Shown here: piece by piece, positions 25,597 through 34,048 of the stretch
Layout: every line of letters starts with the position of its first letter
Numbering within the stretch: position 1 is the stretch's first letter
Source of the DNA: Chryseobacterium daecheongense
Lineage (GTDB): Bacteria; Bacteroidota; Bacteroidia; Flavobacteriales; Weeksellaceae
Length of the DNA stretch: 64,000 bases
Direction of reading: 5' to 3'
Assembly (NCBI GenBank): GCA_027920525.1
Contig: CP115858.1
Coordinates: 1,054,001 to 1,118,000 of the forward strand
Made by a program: the position numbers and the translations under genes
Notes under the pieces: model-generated
Databases searched by the model: none
What the model was told of the DNA's origin: nothing
The model's input: only the letters and a program-made list of their open reading frames with translations

Positions 25597-27174
25597 TTAA
25601 TTATATTTTGAAGCTAGATCGTTAGCAGCTTGCTTAAGAACGTCTGTAATTTCGTTATCAATTTTTCCAGATTTAATAGCAGCCATCGTTTCAGGATGCT
25701 TAGATCTTAAGAAAGCGATATATTCCGCCTGGAATTCTTTCACTTTTCTGATAGGAACGTTTCTTAACAAGTTCTCAGTACCTGCATAGATCATTGCTAC
25801 CTGGCTGTCTACCGGAAGTGGAGAGTTAACCGGCTGCTTAAGAAGCTCCACGTTTCTTTCCCCTTTAGAGATTACAGCTAAAGTAGATGCATCTAAGTCA
25901 GAACCAAATTTAGCGAACGCTTCTAGTTCTTTATATTGAGCCTGGTCAAGTTTCAATGTACCAGACACTTTTTTCATTGATTTAATCTGAGCGTTACCCC
26001 CTACCCTTGATACGGAGATACCTACGTTAATTGCAGGACGAACCCCAGAGTTGAATAGATCAGATTCAAGGAAAATCTGTCCGTCTGTAATTGAAATTAC
26101 GTTAGTAGGAATATATGCAGAAACGTCACCAGCCTGAGTTTCGATAATAGGAAGTGCAGTTAATGAACCACCCCCTTTAACCAAAGGCTTCAAAGATTCA
26201 GGTAGGTCATTCATCTGGCTTGCGATGTTATCATCAGCGATCACCTTTGCAGCTCTTTCCAATAATCTTGAGTGAAGGTAGAAAACGTCTCCAGGATAAG
26301 CTTCACGTCCCGGTGGTCTTCTCAATAGAAGAGAAAGCTCACGGTAAGCAACAGCTTGTTTAGACAAGTCATCATAAACGATAAGAGCTGGTCTACCTGT
26401 ATCTCTGAAATACTCACCGATAGAAGCACCTGCCATAGCAGAATACACCTGCATCGGAACAGGGTCTGATGCATTAGCGGCAACAATTACAGTATAAGCT
26501 AAAGCTCCTTTATCAGAAAGAGTTTTAACGATCTGAGCTACTGTAGATGCTTTTTGTCCAATTGCAACATATATACAATATACAGGTTTCCCTGCATCAA
26601 AAAATTCTTTTTGGTTGATGATCGTATCAATAGCAACAGTCGTTTTACCTGTTTGTCTGTCACCAATGATAAGCTCTCTTTGTCCTCTTCCTACAGGGAT
26701 CATAGAGTCGATCGCAACGATACCTGTTTGTAGAGGCTCAGTTACAGGCTGTCTGAAGATAACTCCAGGAGCTTTTCTTTCCAATGGCATTTCGTATAAA
26801 TCCCCTGTAATAGGACCTTTACCATCGATAGGGTTACCAAGAGTATCTACTACTCTTCCTAGCATACCTTCCCCTACTTTAATTGAAGAAATTCTGTTTG
26901 TTCTTCTAACTGTATCACCTTCTTTTACTAATTTACTTTCTCCTAAAAGTGCAACCCCTACGTTGTCCTCTTCAAGGTTAAGTACAATACCTTCTACATC
27001 ACTAGAAAATTTAACCAACTCTCCGTATTGTACGTTTTCTAACCCGTATACACGAGCAATACCATCACCGATGGTTAAAACTGTACCTACTTCCTCAACG
27101 TTAGATTGAGTGTCGAAGTTGGCCAATTGTTGTTTTAAGATCGCAGATACTTCTGCCGGATTTATTTCTGCCAT
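25597..27174 (-). CDS. atpA: ATP synthase F1, alpha subunit
   Basis: 525 residues. The P-loop GDRQTGKT (about 172-179), the [14 protein letters not shown] segment and the signature [14 protein letters not shown] with the arginine finger are present. It forms the hexameric head with beta and holds non-catalytic nucleotide sites. The beta gene atpD is not in the window, consistent with its separate location in Bacteroidota. Confidence 0.97.
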   Translation of the reverse strand: MAEINPAEVSAILKQQLANFDTQSNVEEVGTVLTIGDGIARVYGLENVQYGELVKFSSDVEGIVLNLEEDNVGVALLGESKLVKEGDTVRRTNRISSIKVGEGMLGRVVDTLGNPIDGKGPITGDLYEMPLERKAPGVIFRQPVTEPLQTGIVAIDSMIPVGRGQRELIIGDRQTGKTTVAIDTIINQKEFFDAGKPVYCIYVAIGQKASTVAQIVKTLSDKGALAYTVIVAANASDPVPMQVYSAMAGASIGEYFRDTGRPALIVYDDLSKQAVAYRELSLLLRRPPGREAYPGDVFYLHSRLLERAAKVIADDNIASQMNDLPESLKPLVKGGGSLTALPIIETQAGDVSAYIPTNVISITDGQIFLESDLFNSGVRPAINVGISVSRVGGNAQIKSMKKVSGTLKLDQAQYKELEAFAKFGSDLDASTLAVISKGERNVELLKQPVNSPLPVDSQVAMIYAGTENLLRNVPIRKVKEFQAEYIAFLRSKHPETMAAIKSGKIDNEITDVLKQAANDLASKYN

Positions 27175-27192
27175 TGTATGGTTGTTTTTGTC

Positions 27193-27732
27193 TTAATTTA
27201 ATTGAAAATCTTTTTTAACCTGATTAAGTTTGCTTTTAACAGATGCATCGATCTGCTGGTCTCCTACTCTTAAAATATAACCCCCTAAAATCTTAGGATT
27301 TACATTAACCTTCAAATCAAAATTTGAAGTATTTTTTACCAGGTTTGTAGATCCTAAGATCTGATCAATATTTTCTTTTGAAAGCTCAGTAGCAGTAGTT
27401 AAAGTGATTCTCTGTACACCATTAACATCTTCTACTTTATTGATAAATTCCTGAGCGATATTCTTCAACTGGCTTTCACGACCTTGTCTGATAACCAATT
27501 TGATTAAATTCTGCGAAGAAAGTGACAAATCTTTGAAAATCTCATCAGCTACTTCTATTTTCTTTTTAGCATCAATGTAAGGTGTAAGGAAAAACTTGTT
27601 CAGATCCGCAGATACTGACATCAGTTTTACCACATCTTTCATTTCAGAAAATACAGTAGCCGTTTGCCCTGTTTCATTTGTGAAATCAAGCAAACCCTGT
27701 GCGTATCTTTTAGCTACTTTAGATGTAAGCAT
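27193..27732 (-). CDS. atpH: ATP synthase F1, delta subunit (OSCP)
   Basis: 179 residues. An N-terminal helical bundle (SKVAKRYAQGLLDFT) and the C-terminal NPKILGGYILRVGDQQIDASVKSKL (outlined; the family's GG-V-D-D-S signature) are typical. It connects the alpha3beta3 head to the peripheral stalk. The gap to atpF is two bases and to atpA 18 bases. Confidence 0.94.
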   Translation of the reverse strand: MLTSKVAKRYAQGLLDFTNETGQTATVFSEMKDVVKLMSVSADLNKFFLTPYIDAKKKIEVADEIFKDLSLSSQNLIKLVIRQGRESQLKNIAQEFINKVEDVNGVQRITLTTATELSKENIDQILGSTNLVKNTSNFDLKVNVNPKILGGYILRVGDQQIDASVKSKLNQVKKDFQLN

Positions 27733-27734
27733 TA

Positions 27735-28229
27735 TTAGTTAAGGTTAGATTTGTTTAAATAATTTTGAACCAACTCGTTCTGAGCTTCGTTGTTATCTAA
27801 TTTTTGTTTTAAGATAGACTCAGCGATATTTACAGATAAAGCACCAATTTGAGTTTTAATATCTGCCATTGCAGCATTTTTCTCAGTCTCAATAGTTTGT
27901 TTAGCTGCTTCAATCATTTTATCTCCTTCAGCTTTAGCAACATCTTTAGCCTCTCCTACAATTCTATCTTTAATTTCTCTTGCTTCTTTCAGGATAGCAT
28001 CTCTTTCAATTTTAGCTTCACGAATGATTCTTTCGTTATCAGCTTTAAGATCTTCCATTTCTTTTTTAGCCAATTTAGCTTGATTTAATGCGTCAACAAT
28101 AGAAGTTTCTCTGTCATTTACTGCATTAACGATTGGTTTCCAAGCGAATTTTGCTAAAAGAAACAACAGGATAACAAAAGTAAGCGTCATCCAAAACAAA
28201 AGTCCAATTCCAGGTTCAATAATTCCCAT
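27735..28229 (-). CDS. atpF: ATP synthase F0, b subunit
   Basis: 164 residues. One N-terminal membrane helix (about 6-27: GIGLLFWMTLTFVILLFLLA) is followed by a long charged coiled coil making the peripheral stalk, with conserved FAWKPIVNAVNDRE after the membrane. It anchors delta and alpha to the membrane. Confidence 0.95.
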   Translation of the reverse strand: MGIIEPGIGLLFWMTLTFVILLFLLAKFAWKPIVNAVNDRETSIVDALNQAKLAKKEMEDLKADNERIIREAKIERDAILKEAREIKDRIVGEAKDVAKAEGDKMIEAAKQTIETEKNAAMADIKTQIGALSVNIAESILKQKLDNNEAQNELVQNYLNKSNLN

Positions 28230-28280
28230 ATCTGTAAATTCTTTTTTTAATGTGATAATTTTATGGATATCTTTTTAAAA

Positions 28281-28315
28281 TTCTTAGCAGCAGCCAACCG
28301 CTTCACTGCTAAGAA
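28281..28315 (-). promoter_or_regulatory. Hairpin between atpE and atpF
   Basis: TTCTTAGCAG (28281-28290) and CTGCTAAGAA (28306-28315) form a perfect ten-base stem with a 15-base loop in the 106-base gap. There is no strong T-tail leftwards. It could stabilise the upstream atpE message or partly limit read-through, which would fit the need for many c subunits. Confidence 0.55.
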
Positions 28316-28335
28316 TATTCTCTTTTGAGGATAAA

Positions 28336-28554
28336 TTACTTGATGAAAGCACCAAAGATGATCGCGATAAGACCAGCACCTTCAATAAGACCAGCAGCAA
28401 TAAGCATTGCTCCTTGAATCTTACCAGCTTGTTCTGGTTGTCTAGCGATAGCATCCATTGCATGTCCACCGATTTTACCGATACCAAGACCTACTCCTAG
28501 TACTGCTAAACCGATTCCTACGTAAATTAATCCTGCTCCAGTTGATAAATCCAT
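28336..28554 (-). CDS. atpE: ATP synthase F0, c subunit
   Basis: 72 residues, two transmembrane helices with a polar ARQPEQ loop. The ion-binding carboxylate is Glu58 (GLIEGAGLIAIIFG). The first helix (GIGLAVLGVGLGIGKIGGHAM) is glycine-rich and lacks the Gln/Glu of sodium-type c rings, so proton coupling is inferred. Several copies make the rotor ring. Confidence 0.96.
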   Translation of the reverse strand: MDLSTGAGLIYVGIGLAVLGVGLGIGKIGGHAMDAIARQPEQAGKIQGAMLIAAGLIEGAGLIAIIFGAFIK

Positions 28555-28601
28555 AATAAATAAATTATATTAGTTAAAATTATTTTAAAAATAATGCTCT
28601 A

Positions 28602-29729
28602 TTAGTGAGCGTGTTCTTCATGACCATGTTCGTGCTCATGTTCTGCTACAGCAATACCGATAAATAGTGCTGATAATACTGTAAATATATATGCTTGCAA
28701 GGCAGCTACCAATAATTCCAATACAGAAACAAATAATGCTAATGGTACTGATGCAAATCCTAAAAACGGAGATTTAAAAATAAAGATCAAAGATATAATA
28801 GCCAAGATCATAATGTGACCTGCAGTAACGTTAGCGAAAAGTCGCATCATTAACGCAAAAGGCTTTGTAAAGATACCAATGATTTCGATCGGAACCATAA
28901 TAGGATATAATAAGATCGGTACCGGCGGCATAAAGATATGTTTCCAATAATCTTTATTAGCACTGAACAAAGTAATCAATAAGGTAATAACAGCCAATAC
29001 AGCAGTGATTGCAATGTTACCAGTAAGATTAGATCCTCCAGGGAAGAAAGGAACCAATCCGAAAAGGTTATTGAACCAGATAAAGAAAAATGCTGTTAAT
29101 AAATAAGGCATATATCTTTTATATTTAACTGATCCGATATTCGGGATTGCTACCTCATCTCTGATAAACACGATCACAGGCTCCATTATTTTTCCAAAAC
29201 CTGTCGGAAGCTGAGATTTCTTATAGTTTCTTGCCATTCCAATGAATACTACCAGCATAAAAATCACTGATAAGAACATTGACGCTGCATTTTTAGTAAT
29301 GGAAAGATCAAAGTAAACATTATCTGATTTTTGTTTCCCACCTATTAATGCAAACAAAGTTGCTTTTTCAATTCCTTTAGTAGAAACCACTTGTCCCTCT
29401 TCTAATGTATATCCATCATGTTCATGACCGTGAGCGATCTTGTTAGAAAGGAAAGTATGCCATCCTTCATTATCTTTAATAATTACAGGTAATGGAATTG
29501 AAACGTGATGTTCTTCCCCATTATCATCTTTGGTAGTCCATAAATGCCATTCGTTAGAATCACCAATGTGTTCCATGATCATTTTGGTCGCATTAAAGCC
29601 CTTTTCCGCTTCTGTATGCTCTACTTTTTCAGCTGCCTTCTCACCTTCAGATTCATGTTGTGCATTAGCTAAACCACTAATAAACACAAATAAAAATGCG
29701 AAAAATAATGAAGAAATTTTTCTGTTCAT
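28602..29729 (-). CDS. atpB: ATP synthase F0, a subunit with extended N-terminus
   Basis: 375 residues, about 100 longer than the E. coli protein. It starts with a signal-like hydrophobic segment (ending ANAQ, about residue 23), followed by an acidic, His-containing region up to about residue 150, then the conserved membrane part with KPFALMMRLFANVTAGHIM holding the essential arginine. It ends in a His/Glu-rich tail (EHEHEHGHEEHAH). Together with the c ring it forms the proton path. A good promoter lies directly upstream. Confidence 0.95.
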   Translation of the reverse strand: MNRKISSLFFAFLFVFISGLANAQHESEGEKAAEKVEHTEAEKGFNATKMIMEHIGDSNEWHLWTTKDDNGEEHHVSIPLPVIIKDNEGWHTFLSNKIAHGHEHDGYTLEEGQVVSTKGIEKATLFALIGGKQKSDNVYFDLSITKNAASMFLSVIFMLVVFIGMARNYKKSQLPTGFGKIMEPVIVFIRDEVAIPNIGSVKYKRYMPYLLTAFFFIWFNNLFGLVPFFPGGSNLTGNIAITAVLAVITLLITLFSANKDYWKHIFMPPVPILLYPIMVPIEIIGIFTKPFALMMRLFANVTAGHIMILAIISLIFIFKSPFLGFASVPLALFVSVLELLVAALQAYIFTVLSALFIGIAVAEHEHEHGHEEHAH

Positions 29730-29749
29730 ATCTCTTTTTTAATCGTGTG

Positions 29750-29780
29750 CAAATATATCGATTTTATTAAACTTTACCAA
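29750..29780 (-). promoter_or_regulatory. Main promoter of the ATP synthase operon
   Basis: On the minus strand TTG (29778-29780), a 20-base spacer and TATATTTG (29750-29757) match the Bacteroidota consensus well. The expected leader is about 15 bases before the atpB ATG at 29729. It places atpB, not the small membrane gene, at the head of the main transcript. Confidence 0.75.
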
Positions 29781-29811
29781 TATTAAAAATTGATTTTTAT
29801 CATCAAAAAAG

Positions 29812-30081
29812 TCAAGATTTGTTAATGAGTTTTATTATAGATAAGTATATAAGGAACGATGCGATAATAAAGCAAATTACAATAAATAGAAAATTAGCTT
29901 TTGTTTTATCAATAATAACCAAAGAAATAACAAGCCATACAAGATCTTTTGAAAGGTTTACCACCAGAAATTTCATCCCCGCGTCTGGTCTGCCATATAA
30001 ATATCTTTTAAATATTATATAAACAATACTATTAAGGACTATTATTAAAAGTACAATAATTAAACTATTCCAAATATTCAT
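29812..30081 (-). CDS. Small membrane protein upstream of the ATP synthase operon
   Basis: 89 residues with about three hydrophobic segments (SLIIVLLIIVLNSIVYIIF, KDLVWLVISLVIID, FLFIVICFIIASFLIYL). It sits where AtpI/UncI-type proteins are often encoded, but the sequence shows no specific AtpI motif, so only the position suggests a link. It ends 82 bases before atpB. A -7 box just upstream (30086-30093) would give a leaderless mRNA. Confidence 0.65.
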   Translation of the reverse strand: MNIWNSLIIVLLIIVLNSIVYIIFKRYLYGRPDAGMKFLVVNLSKDLVWLVISLVIIDKTKANFLFIVICFIIASFLIYLSIIKLINKS

Positions 30082-30085
30082 TTTG

Positions 30086-30093
30086 CAAAAATA
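30086..30093 (-). promoter_or_regulatory. -7 box abutting the small membrane protein gene
   Basis: Reads TATTTTTG on the minus strand and ends five bases from the ATG at 30081. Confidence 0.45.
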
Positions 30094-30159
30094 AAATTAT
30101 AATTTATTAAGCAAAATAAATCTCCGCAATGTATATCATATATATTATTAAAAAATCCT

Positions 30160-30167
30160 TATTTTTG
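30160..30167 (+). promoter_or_regulatory. -7 box of ffh
   Basis: TATTTTTG matches TAnnTTTG 22 bases before the ffh start codon in the divergent region with the small membrane gene. Confidence 0.6.
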
Positions 30168-30189
30168 CAGACTATAATTTATAACACAT

Positions 30190-31551
30190 ATGTTTAATAG
30201 TTTACAGGATAAATTAGACAAGGCGCTTCATAATATTTCCGGACGTGGAAAAATTACGGAAATCAATGTTGCGGAAACCGTAAAAGAAATTCGTAGAGCA
30301 TTGGTAGATGCCGATGTTAATTATAAAGTAGCAAAGGATCTTACTAAAAGAGTTCAAGATAAGGCTTTGGGACAAAACGTTCTCACTTCTCTTACTCCGG
30401 GCCAATTGATGACTAAAATTGTTCACGATGAGTTGGTAGATCTAATGGGGGGATCCCAGGAAGGCATTAATCTTTCAGGTAAACCTACCATAATCCTTAT
30501 TGCAGGTCTTCAGGGTTCCGGTAAAACTACATTTTCCGGAAAACTTGCCAATTATTTACATACTAAAAAGAATAAAAAACCTTTATTGGTAGCGTGTGAT
30601 GTTTATCGTCCCGCTGCAATCGACCAGTTAAAAGTACTGGGCAGCCAGATAGGGGTTCCTGTTTATACAGAAGAAGGAGCTACTAATCCGTCTACCATTG
30701 CTGAAAATGCCATCAAGTTTGCAAAAGAAAAAAACCATGATGTTGTAATTGTGGATACTGCAGGACGTTTGGCTATAGATGAGCAAATGATGAATGAGAT
30801 CAAATCTGTTCATTATTTCATCAAGCCTCATGAAACATTGTTCGTTGTGGACTCTATGACGGGTCAGGATGCTGTAAATACTGCAAAAGCATTCAATGAT
30901 GCATTAAATTTTGACGGTGTTGTTCTTACCAAATTAGACGGTGATACAAGAGGGGGTGCTGCTTTAACGATCCGTTCTGTAGTTGAAAAACCGATTAAAT
31001 TCATTTCCACAGGGGAAAAAATGGAAGCTCTAGATCTTTTCTACCCGGAAAGGATGGCGGACAGGATTTTGGGAATGGGAGACGTTGTTTCCTTAGTAGA
31101 AAGGGCTCAGGAACAATTCGATGAAGAAGAAGCTAAAAAACTTCATAAAAAAATTGCTAAAAACGAGTTTGGTTTTGACGATTTCCTAAAGCAGATCAAT
31201 CAGATCAAGAAGATGGGTAATATGAAAGACCTGATGGGAATGATCCCTGGGGTGGGAAAAGCTATTAAGGATGTTGAAATCAGTGATGATGCATTTAAAC
31301 ACATTGAAGCAATTATCTACTCCATGACTCCGGAAGAAAGAAGAAGACCTTCTATTATCAATACGCAAAGAAAACAAAGAATTGCAAAAGGCGCAGGAAG
31401 AAAGATTGAAGATGTAAACCAATTGATGAAACAGTTTGATCAAATGGGTAAAATGATGAAGATGATGCAGGGACCTCAGGGTAAACAAATGATGCAGATG
31501 ATGAGTAAAATGCCTAATATGCCTGGAATGGGCGGAATGTTTGGAAAATAG
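30190..31551 (+). CDS. ffh: Signal recognition particle protein Ffh
   Basis: 453 residues. N domain (1-95), G domain with GLQGSGKT (106-113), DVYRPAAIDQL, DTAGRLAIDE and TKLDGDTRGGAALTI, then a Met-rich M domain with a terminal tract of Met, Gln and Lys (KMMKMMQGPQGKQMMQMMSK). It binds 4.5S RNA and signal sequences and targets ribosomes to FtsY. The 4.5S RNA gene was not found here. It is monocistronic. Confidence 0.97.
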   Translation: MFNSLQDKLDKALHNISGRGKITEINVAETVKEIRRALVDADVNYKVAKDLTKRVQDKALGQNVLTSLTPGQLMTKIVHDELVDLMGGSQEGINLSGKPTIILIAGLQGSGKTTFSGKLANYLHTKKNKKPLLVACDVYRPAAIDQLKVLGSQIGVPVYTEEGATNPSTIAENAIKFAKEKNHDVVIVDTAGRLAIDEQMMNEIKSVHYFIKPHETLFVVDSMTGQDAVNTAKAFNDALNFDGVVLTKLDGDTRGGAALTIRSVVEKPIKFISTGEKMEALDLFYPERMADRILGMGDVVSLVERAQEQFDEEEAKKLHKKIAKNEFGFDDFLKQINQIKKMGNMKDLMGMIPGVGKAIKDVEISDDAFKHIEAIIYSMTPEERRRPSIINTQRKQRIAKGAGRKIEDVNQLMKQFDQMGKMMKMMQGPQGKQMMQMMSKMPNMPGMGGMFGK

Positions 31552-31570
31552 GAATCCATCAATCAATATA

Positions 31571-31596
31571 AAAACCGGCTCAATTGAGCCGGTTTT
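31571..31596. terminator. Shared terminator of ffh and the convergent barrel gene
   Basis: A 26-base perfect palindrome, arms AAAACCGGCTCAA and TTGAGCCGGTTTT, lies between the two convergent genes and should work in both directions. Confidence 0.9.
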
Positions 31597-31617
31597 ATTT
31601 TTTAGTCTGACTGATTA

Positions 31618-32253
31618 TTATTTATCAGATTTCTGAGATTTTGATTTAATGAAGTAAGAAAAACCAATATTAACTCCAAAAGTTTTAACGTTAGTTTTTA
31701 CATCGGTATTCATAATTGTTTCTTTATTAGAAAACTGATCATATGAAACCCCTAAATTAACCCCTAAAGATTGTGTCGCCATGTACGTTACTCCTCCTTT
31801 TACCTTCCATGCCAAACCATCTGTAGTAGTATCAGATGAAACTGAACCATCACCAAAATTTCCTTCACCTGTATTTTTAACAGACGAATATCCGATCCCT
31901 GCTCCAAGGAAAGGAACAAACTTGCTATCATTAACAAAGTAATAAGTAGCAGTTGGCATTACAGAAAAATTATTGGTTTTAGATTTGATTCCCTGATATT
32001 TTGTTGTAGCACTCATAAAACCTAAGTCAATTCCAACGGCTAACTTATCAATTACAAAATACCCCACTGAAGGAGATACAGAAAAAGTGCTCACTTTAGG
32101 CCCGTCTATCGATTGTCCGCCAGCTTTAATTGTTGTAGTAATGTTGTTAAATCCTAAACCAGTGTTTCCACTGATAACCCAGTCTCCTTTAGTCATCTGA
32201 GCGTTTGATAATCCAAAAAGTGCAACAGCACCAGTTAGTAATAGTTTTTTCAT
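31618..32253 (-). CDS. Outer-membrane beta-barrel protein (porin-like, OMP_b-brl type)
   Basis: 211 residues. Signal peptide MKKLLLTGAVALFGLSNAQ. The mature part alternates hydrophobic and polar residues in about eight strands, with glycine- and aromatic-rich turns (YFVIDKLAVGIDLGF, YYFVNDSKFVPFLGAGIGY), and the last strand (FGVNIGFSYFIKS) resembles the OmpA/OmpW-size barrel family. Function unknown; such proteins may stabilise the envelope or bind ligands. It is one of three neighbouring barrels with near-identical signal peptides. Confidence 0.85.
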   Translation of the reverse strand: MKKLLLTGAVALFGLSNAQMTKGDWVISGNTGLGFNNITTTIKAGGQSIDGPKVSTFSVSPSVGYFVIDKLAVGIDLGFMSATTKYQGIKSKTNNFSVMPTATYYFVNDSKFVPFLGAGIGYSSVKNTGEGNFGDGSVSSDTTTDGLAWKVKGGVTYMATQSLGVNLGVSYDQFSNKETIMNTDVKTNVKTFGVNIGFSYFIKSKSQKSDK

Positions 32254-32279
32254 AGTTATTAAAATTTAATTTATACAGG

Positions 32280-32301
32280 GTTCTATTTGTGGAAATAGAA
32301 C
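32280..32301 (-). promoter_or_regulatory. Hairpin in the leader of the barrel gene at 31618
   Basis: GTTCTATTT and AAATAGAAC form a perfect nine-base stem with a GTGG loop. It lies between the -7 box at 32342 and the ATG at 32253, so it would form in the untranslated leader and might stabilise the message. Confidence 0.5.
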
Positions 32302-32341
32302 TCATTATTAGTTATCATTTGATATAAAAAGTTACAAGCGG

Positions 32342-32349
32342 CAAATTTA
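32342..32349 (-). promoter_or_regulatory. -7 box of the barrel gene at 31618
   Basis: Reads TAAATTTG on the minus strand; the predicted leader is about 80 bases. Confidence 0.5.
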
Positions 32350-32433
32350 ACATAAATTTATCATTTATTTAATATTTAATTAAACAATATTATAATCTCT
32401 TTTACACCATTGTTTTCAGGAATTTCAAGCGAT

Positions 32434-32467
32434 AAAAAAAGGTCTGAGCAAGCTCAGACCTTTTTTT
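32434..32467 (-). terminator. Terminator after the second barrel gene
   Basis: GGTCTGAGC and GCTCAGACC, extended by seven A and seven T, give a 16-bp stem with a two-base centre. It ends 20 bases before the stop codon position at 32488 in plus coordinates. Confidence 0.9.
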
Positions 32468-32487
32468 ATTGTAAAATAATGTACTAA

Positions 32488-33144
32488 TTACTTAGCAAAA
32501 ACATATTTAACTCCGAAAGTTACAGAAGATAAATTCAATCCGAAGTTATAGTTGTTTGTAGCATCACCATCTTTTGGCTTGTAGTTGTTGTAACCGAACT
32601 CACCAATAGTAGCTTCGATAGACCAGTTCTTGTTCAAGAAGTAATCTAAACCTGGCTTCACAGTAACACCAATTTGAGTGTATTTAGCTTCGCTAGAAGT
32701 AGAGTTTGAAACTGTAGTATTTCCTGAAGTAGATACTGAGTTATTTTCTAACTTAGTTTTTCCGAACTCCATTGGTACTGCTAATTGTCCGAAGATATAT
32801 AATTTTTCAGACAAAGTCCAGTATTTTCTTACGAAAGGAGCAACAACGAAAGCTGGCTTCTTAGTGATATTCTCACTTACAGTTGTAGTGTTAAGAATAG
32901 TTGTAGTAGTAGTAGCTGTAGTTTTTTCAGTTTGGTAACCAACACCTAAACCAATTGCTAAGTTTGTGTTAACAAAATATCCAACTGTAGGTAATACGTT
33001 GAAGTTTTCTGTTTTAAGATTACCATTGTTAGTTTCTTCTTGAGAATAACCAACAGATCCTGATAAATATGTAGTACCTTTAGCAATCTGAGCATTAGAT
33101 AAACCGAAAAGTGCAATAGCACTCGCTAATAATAATTTTTTCAT
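32488..33144 (-). CDS. Outer-membrane beta-barrel protein, Thr/Asn-rich loops
   Basis: 218 residues. The signal peptide MKKLLLASAIALFGLSNAQ is almost the same as that of the gene at 31618. The body has an eight-strand pattern with a loop rich in Thr (KTTATTTTTILNTTTVSENIT in outline) and another rich in Ser/Asn (SVSTSGNTTVSNSTSS). The C-terminus VTFGVKYVFAK is a typical last strand. Probably a paralogue of its neighbour; ligand unknown. It has its own -7 box and terminator. Confidence 0.85.
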   Translation of the reverse strand: MKKLLLASAIALFGLSNAQIAKGTTYLSGSVGYSQEETNNGNLKTENFNVLPTVGYFVNTNLAIGLGVGYQTEKTTATTTTTILNTTTVSENITKKPAFVVAPFVRKYWTLSEKLYIFGQLAVPMEFGKTKLENNSVSTSGNTTVSNSTSSEAKYTQIGVTVKPGLDYFLNKNWSIEATIGEFGYNNYKPKDGDATNNYNFGLNLSSVTFGVKYVFAK

Positions 33145-33172
33145 TTTAAAAAATTTTAATACTTTCTGAGAG

Positions 33173-33180
33173 CAAATTTA
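33173..33180 (-). promoter_or_regulatory. -7 box of the barrel gene at 32488
   Basis: Reads TAAATTTG on the minus strand, 29 bases before the ATG at 33144. Confidence 0.55.
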
Positions 33181-33307
33181 CAGTGGGTCCCTCTAATATT
33201 AAAATTTGTTAACGTGATTAATATCATCCAAAAATACTCGCTTTTTACAGGAAAAAAATGCACTTAATATATTATATTATTTTTTTCACAAATTTTTGAA
33301 TAAAAAA

Positions 33308-33329
33308 ACTCCAATTCTGCAATTGGAGT
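33308..33329 (-). terminator. Terminator after the third barrel gene
   Basis: ACTCCAATT (33308-33316) and AATTGGAGT (33321-33329) with a CTGC loop, followed leftwards by a run of T. Confidence 0.85.
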
Positions 33330-33356
33330 CCTTAAAATTCGGAATTTTTAATAATT

Positions 33357-33854
33357 TTATCTTAAATAGAAATTATATCCGATGTTTACAGCGCCTATTG
33401 TCCAGCTTGATCTGTATCTTCCAAAATCACGTCTGTTACTAATGCTTTGGTACCCTATATACAATTCACCTTTAGACATCTGATATCCAAATTTCGGTTG
33501 TGCATAGAAACCTCCATCCATTCCGTCTTTTACAGAAATAGCATAACCAAGATCCAATCCTACAAAAACAGGAGCTCCTGAGAACTTATACTTTCCTGAA
33601 ACAGCCACCGGAATAAATCCAAAATCATCAAAGTTATCCTTTCCAAAGAAATGTGAATACCCTGAAGCAACTCCCAGATCCAATCCTTTTGTAATATTCC
33701 ACATATAAGATGCATCTACACCTAAAGTAAATGATGAAACATCACTGGCATCAGCAACAGGAATTCCGATATGTCCTCCTAGTTTAAAACCTTCTTGCGC
33801 ATTTACTGCACTTCCTAAAAGCGCAAAAGCGCCCACTAATAATAGTTTTTTCAT
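33357..33854 (-). CDS. Small outer-membrane beta-barrel protein
   Basis: 165 residues. Signal peptide MKKLLLVGAFALLGSAVNAQ. Strands such as GFKLGGHIGIPVAD, FTLGVDASYMWNI, VFVGLDLGYAIS and the end IGAVNIGYNFYLR indicate a small barrel. It is shorter than its two neighbours but shares the signal-peptide pattern. Function unknown. Confidence 0.82.
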   Translation of the reverse strand: MKKLLLVGAFALLGSAVNAQEGFKLGGHIGIPVADASDVSSFTLGVDASYMWNITKGLDLGVASGYSHFFGKDNFDDFGFIPVAVSGKYKFSGAPVFVGLDLGYAISVKDGMDGGFYAQPKFGYQMSKGELYIGYQSISNRRDFGRYRSSWTIGAVNIGYNFYLR

Positions 33855-33879
33855 TTTTAAATAGTTTTGATTGATGCTG

Positions 33880-33887
33880 CAAAATTA
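33880..33887 (-). promoter_or_regulatory. -7 box of the barrel gene at 33357
   Basis: Reads TAATTTTG on the minus strand, 26 bases before the ATG at 33854. Confidence 0.5.
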
Positions 33888-33934
33888 ACGTTTATTTTTC
33901 ATTCTGCCTCCCGTTAAAACACGGATAAAAAAAA

Positions 33935-33951
33935 CACTTACCAGGTAAGTG
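33935..33951 (-). terminator. Terminator after phoH
   Basis: CACTTACC and GGTAAGTG separated by one base form a compact hairpin followed leftwards by a run of T. It lies about 100 bases past the phoH stop codon. Confidence 0.7.
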
Positions 33952-34048
33952 CTTAAAATTATTTTAAACTAGGGTGAGCGTAATTAATCTTGCTGAATAA
34001 TTAAACCTATTAATTTCCATCAAATTTAAATCGGCCCCCAATGTTTGA

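Noticed and set aside
26615..27109. Long plus-strand frame of 164 codons
   Set aside because: Antisense to atpA, Ser/Pro-rich as expected for the reverse frame of a conserved gene, with no promoter.
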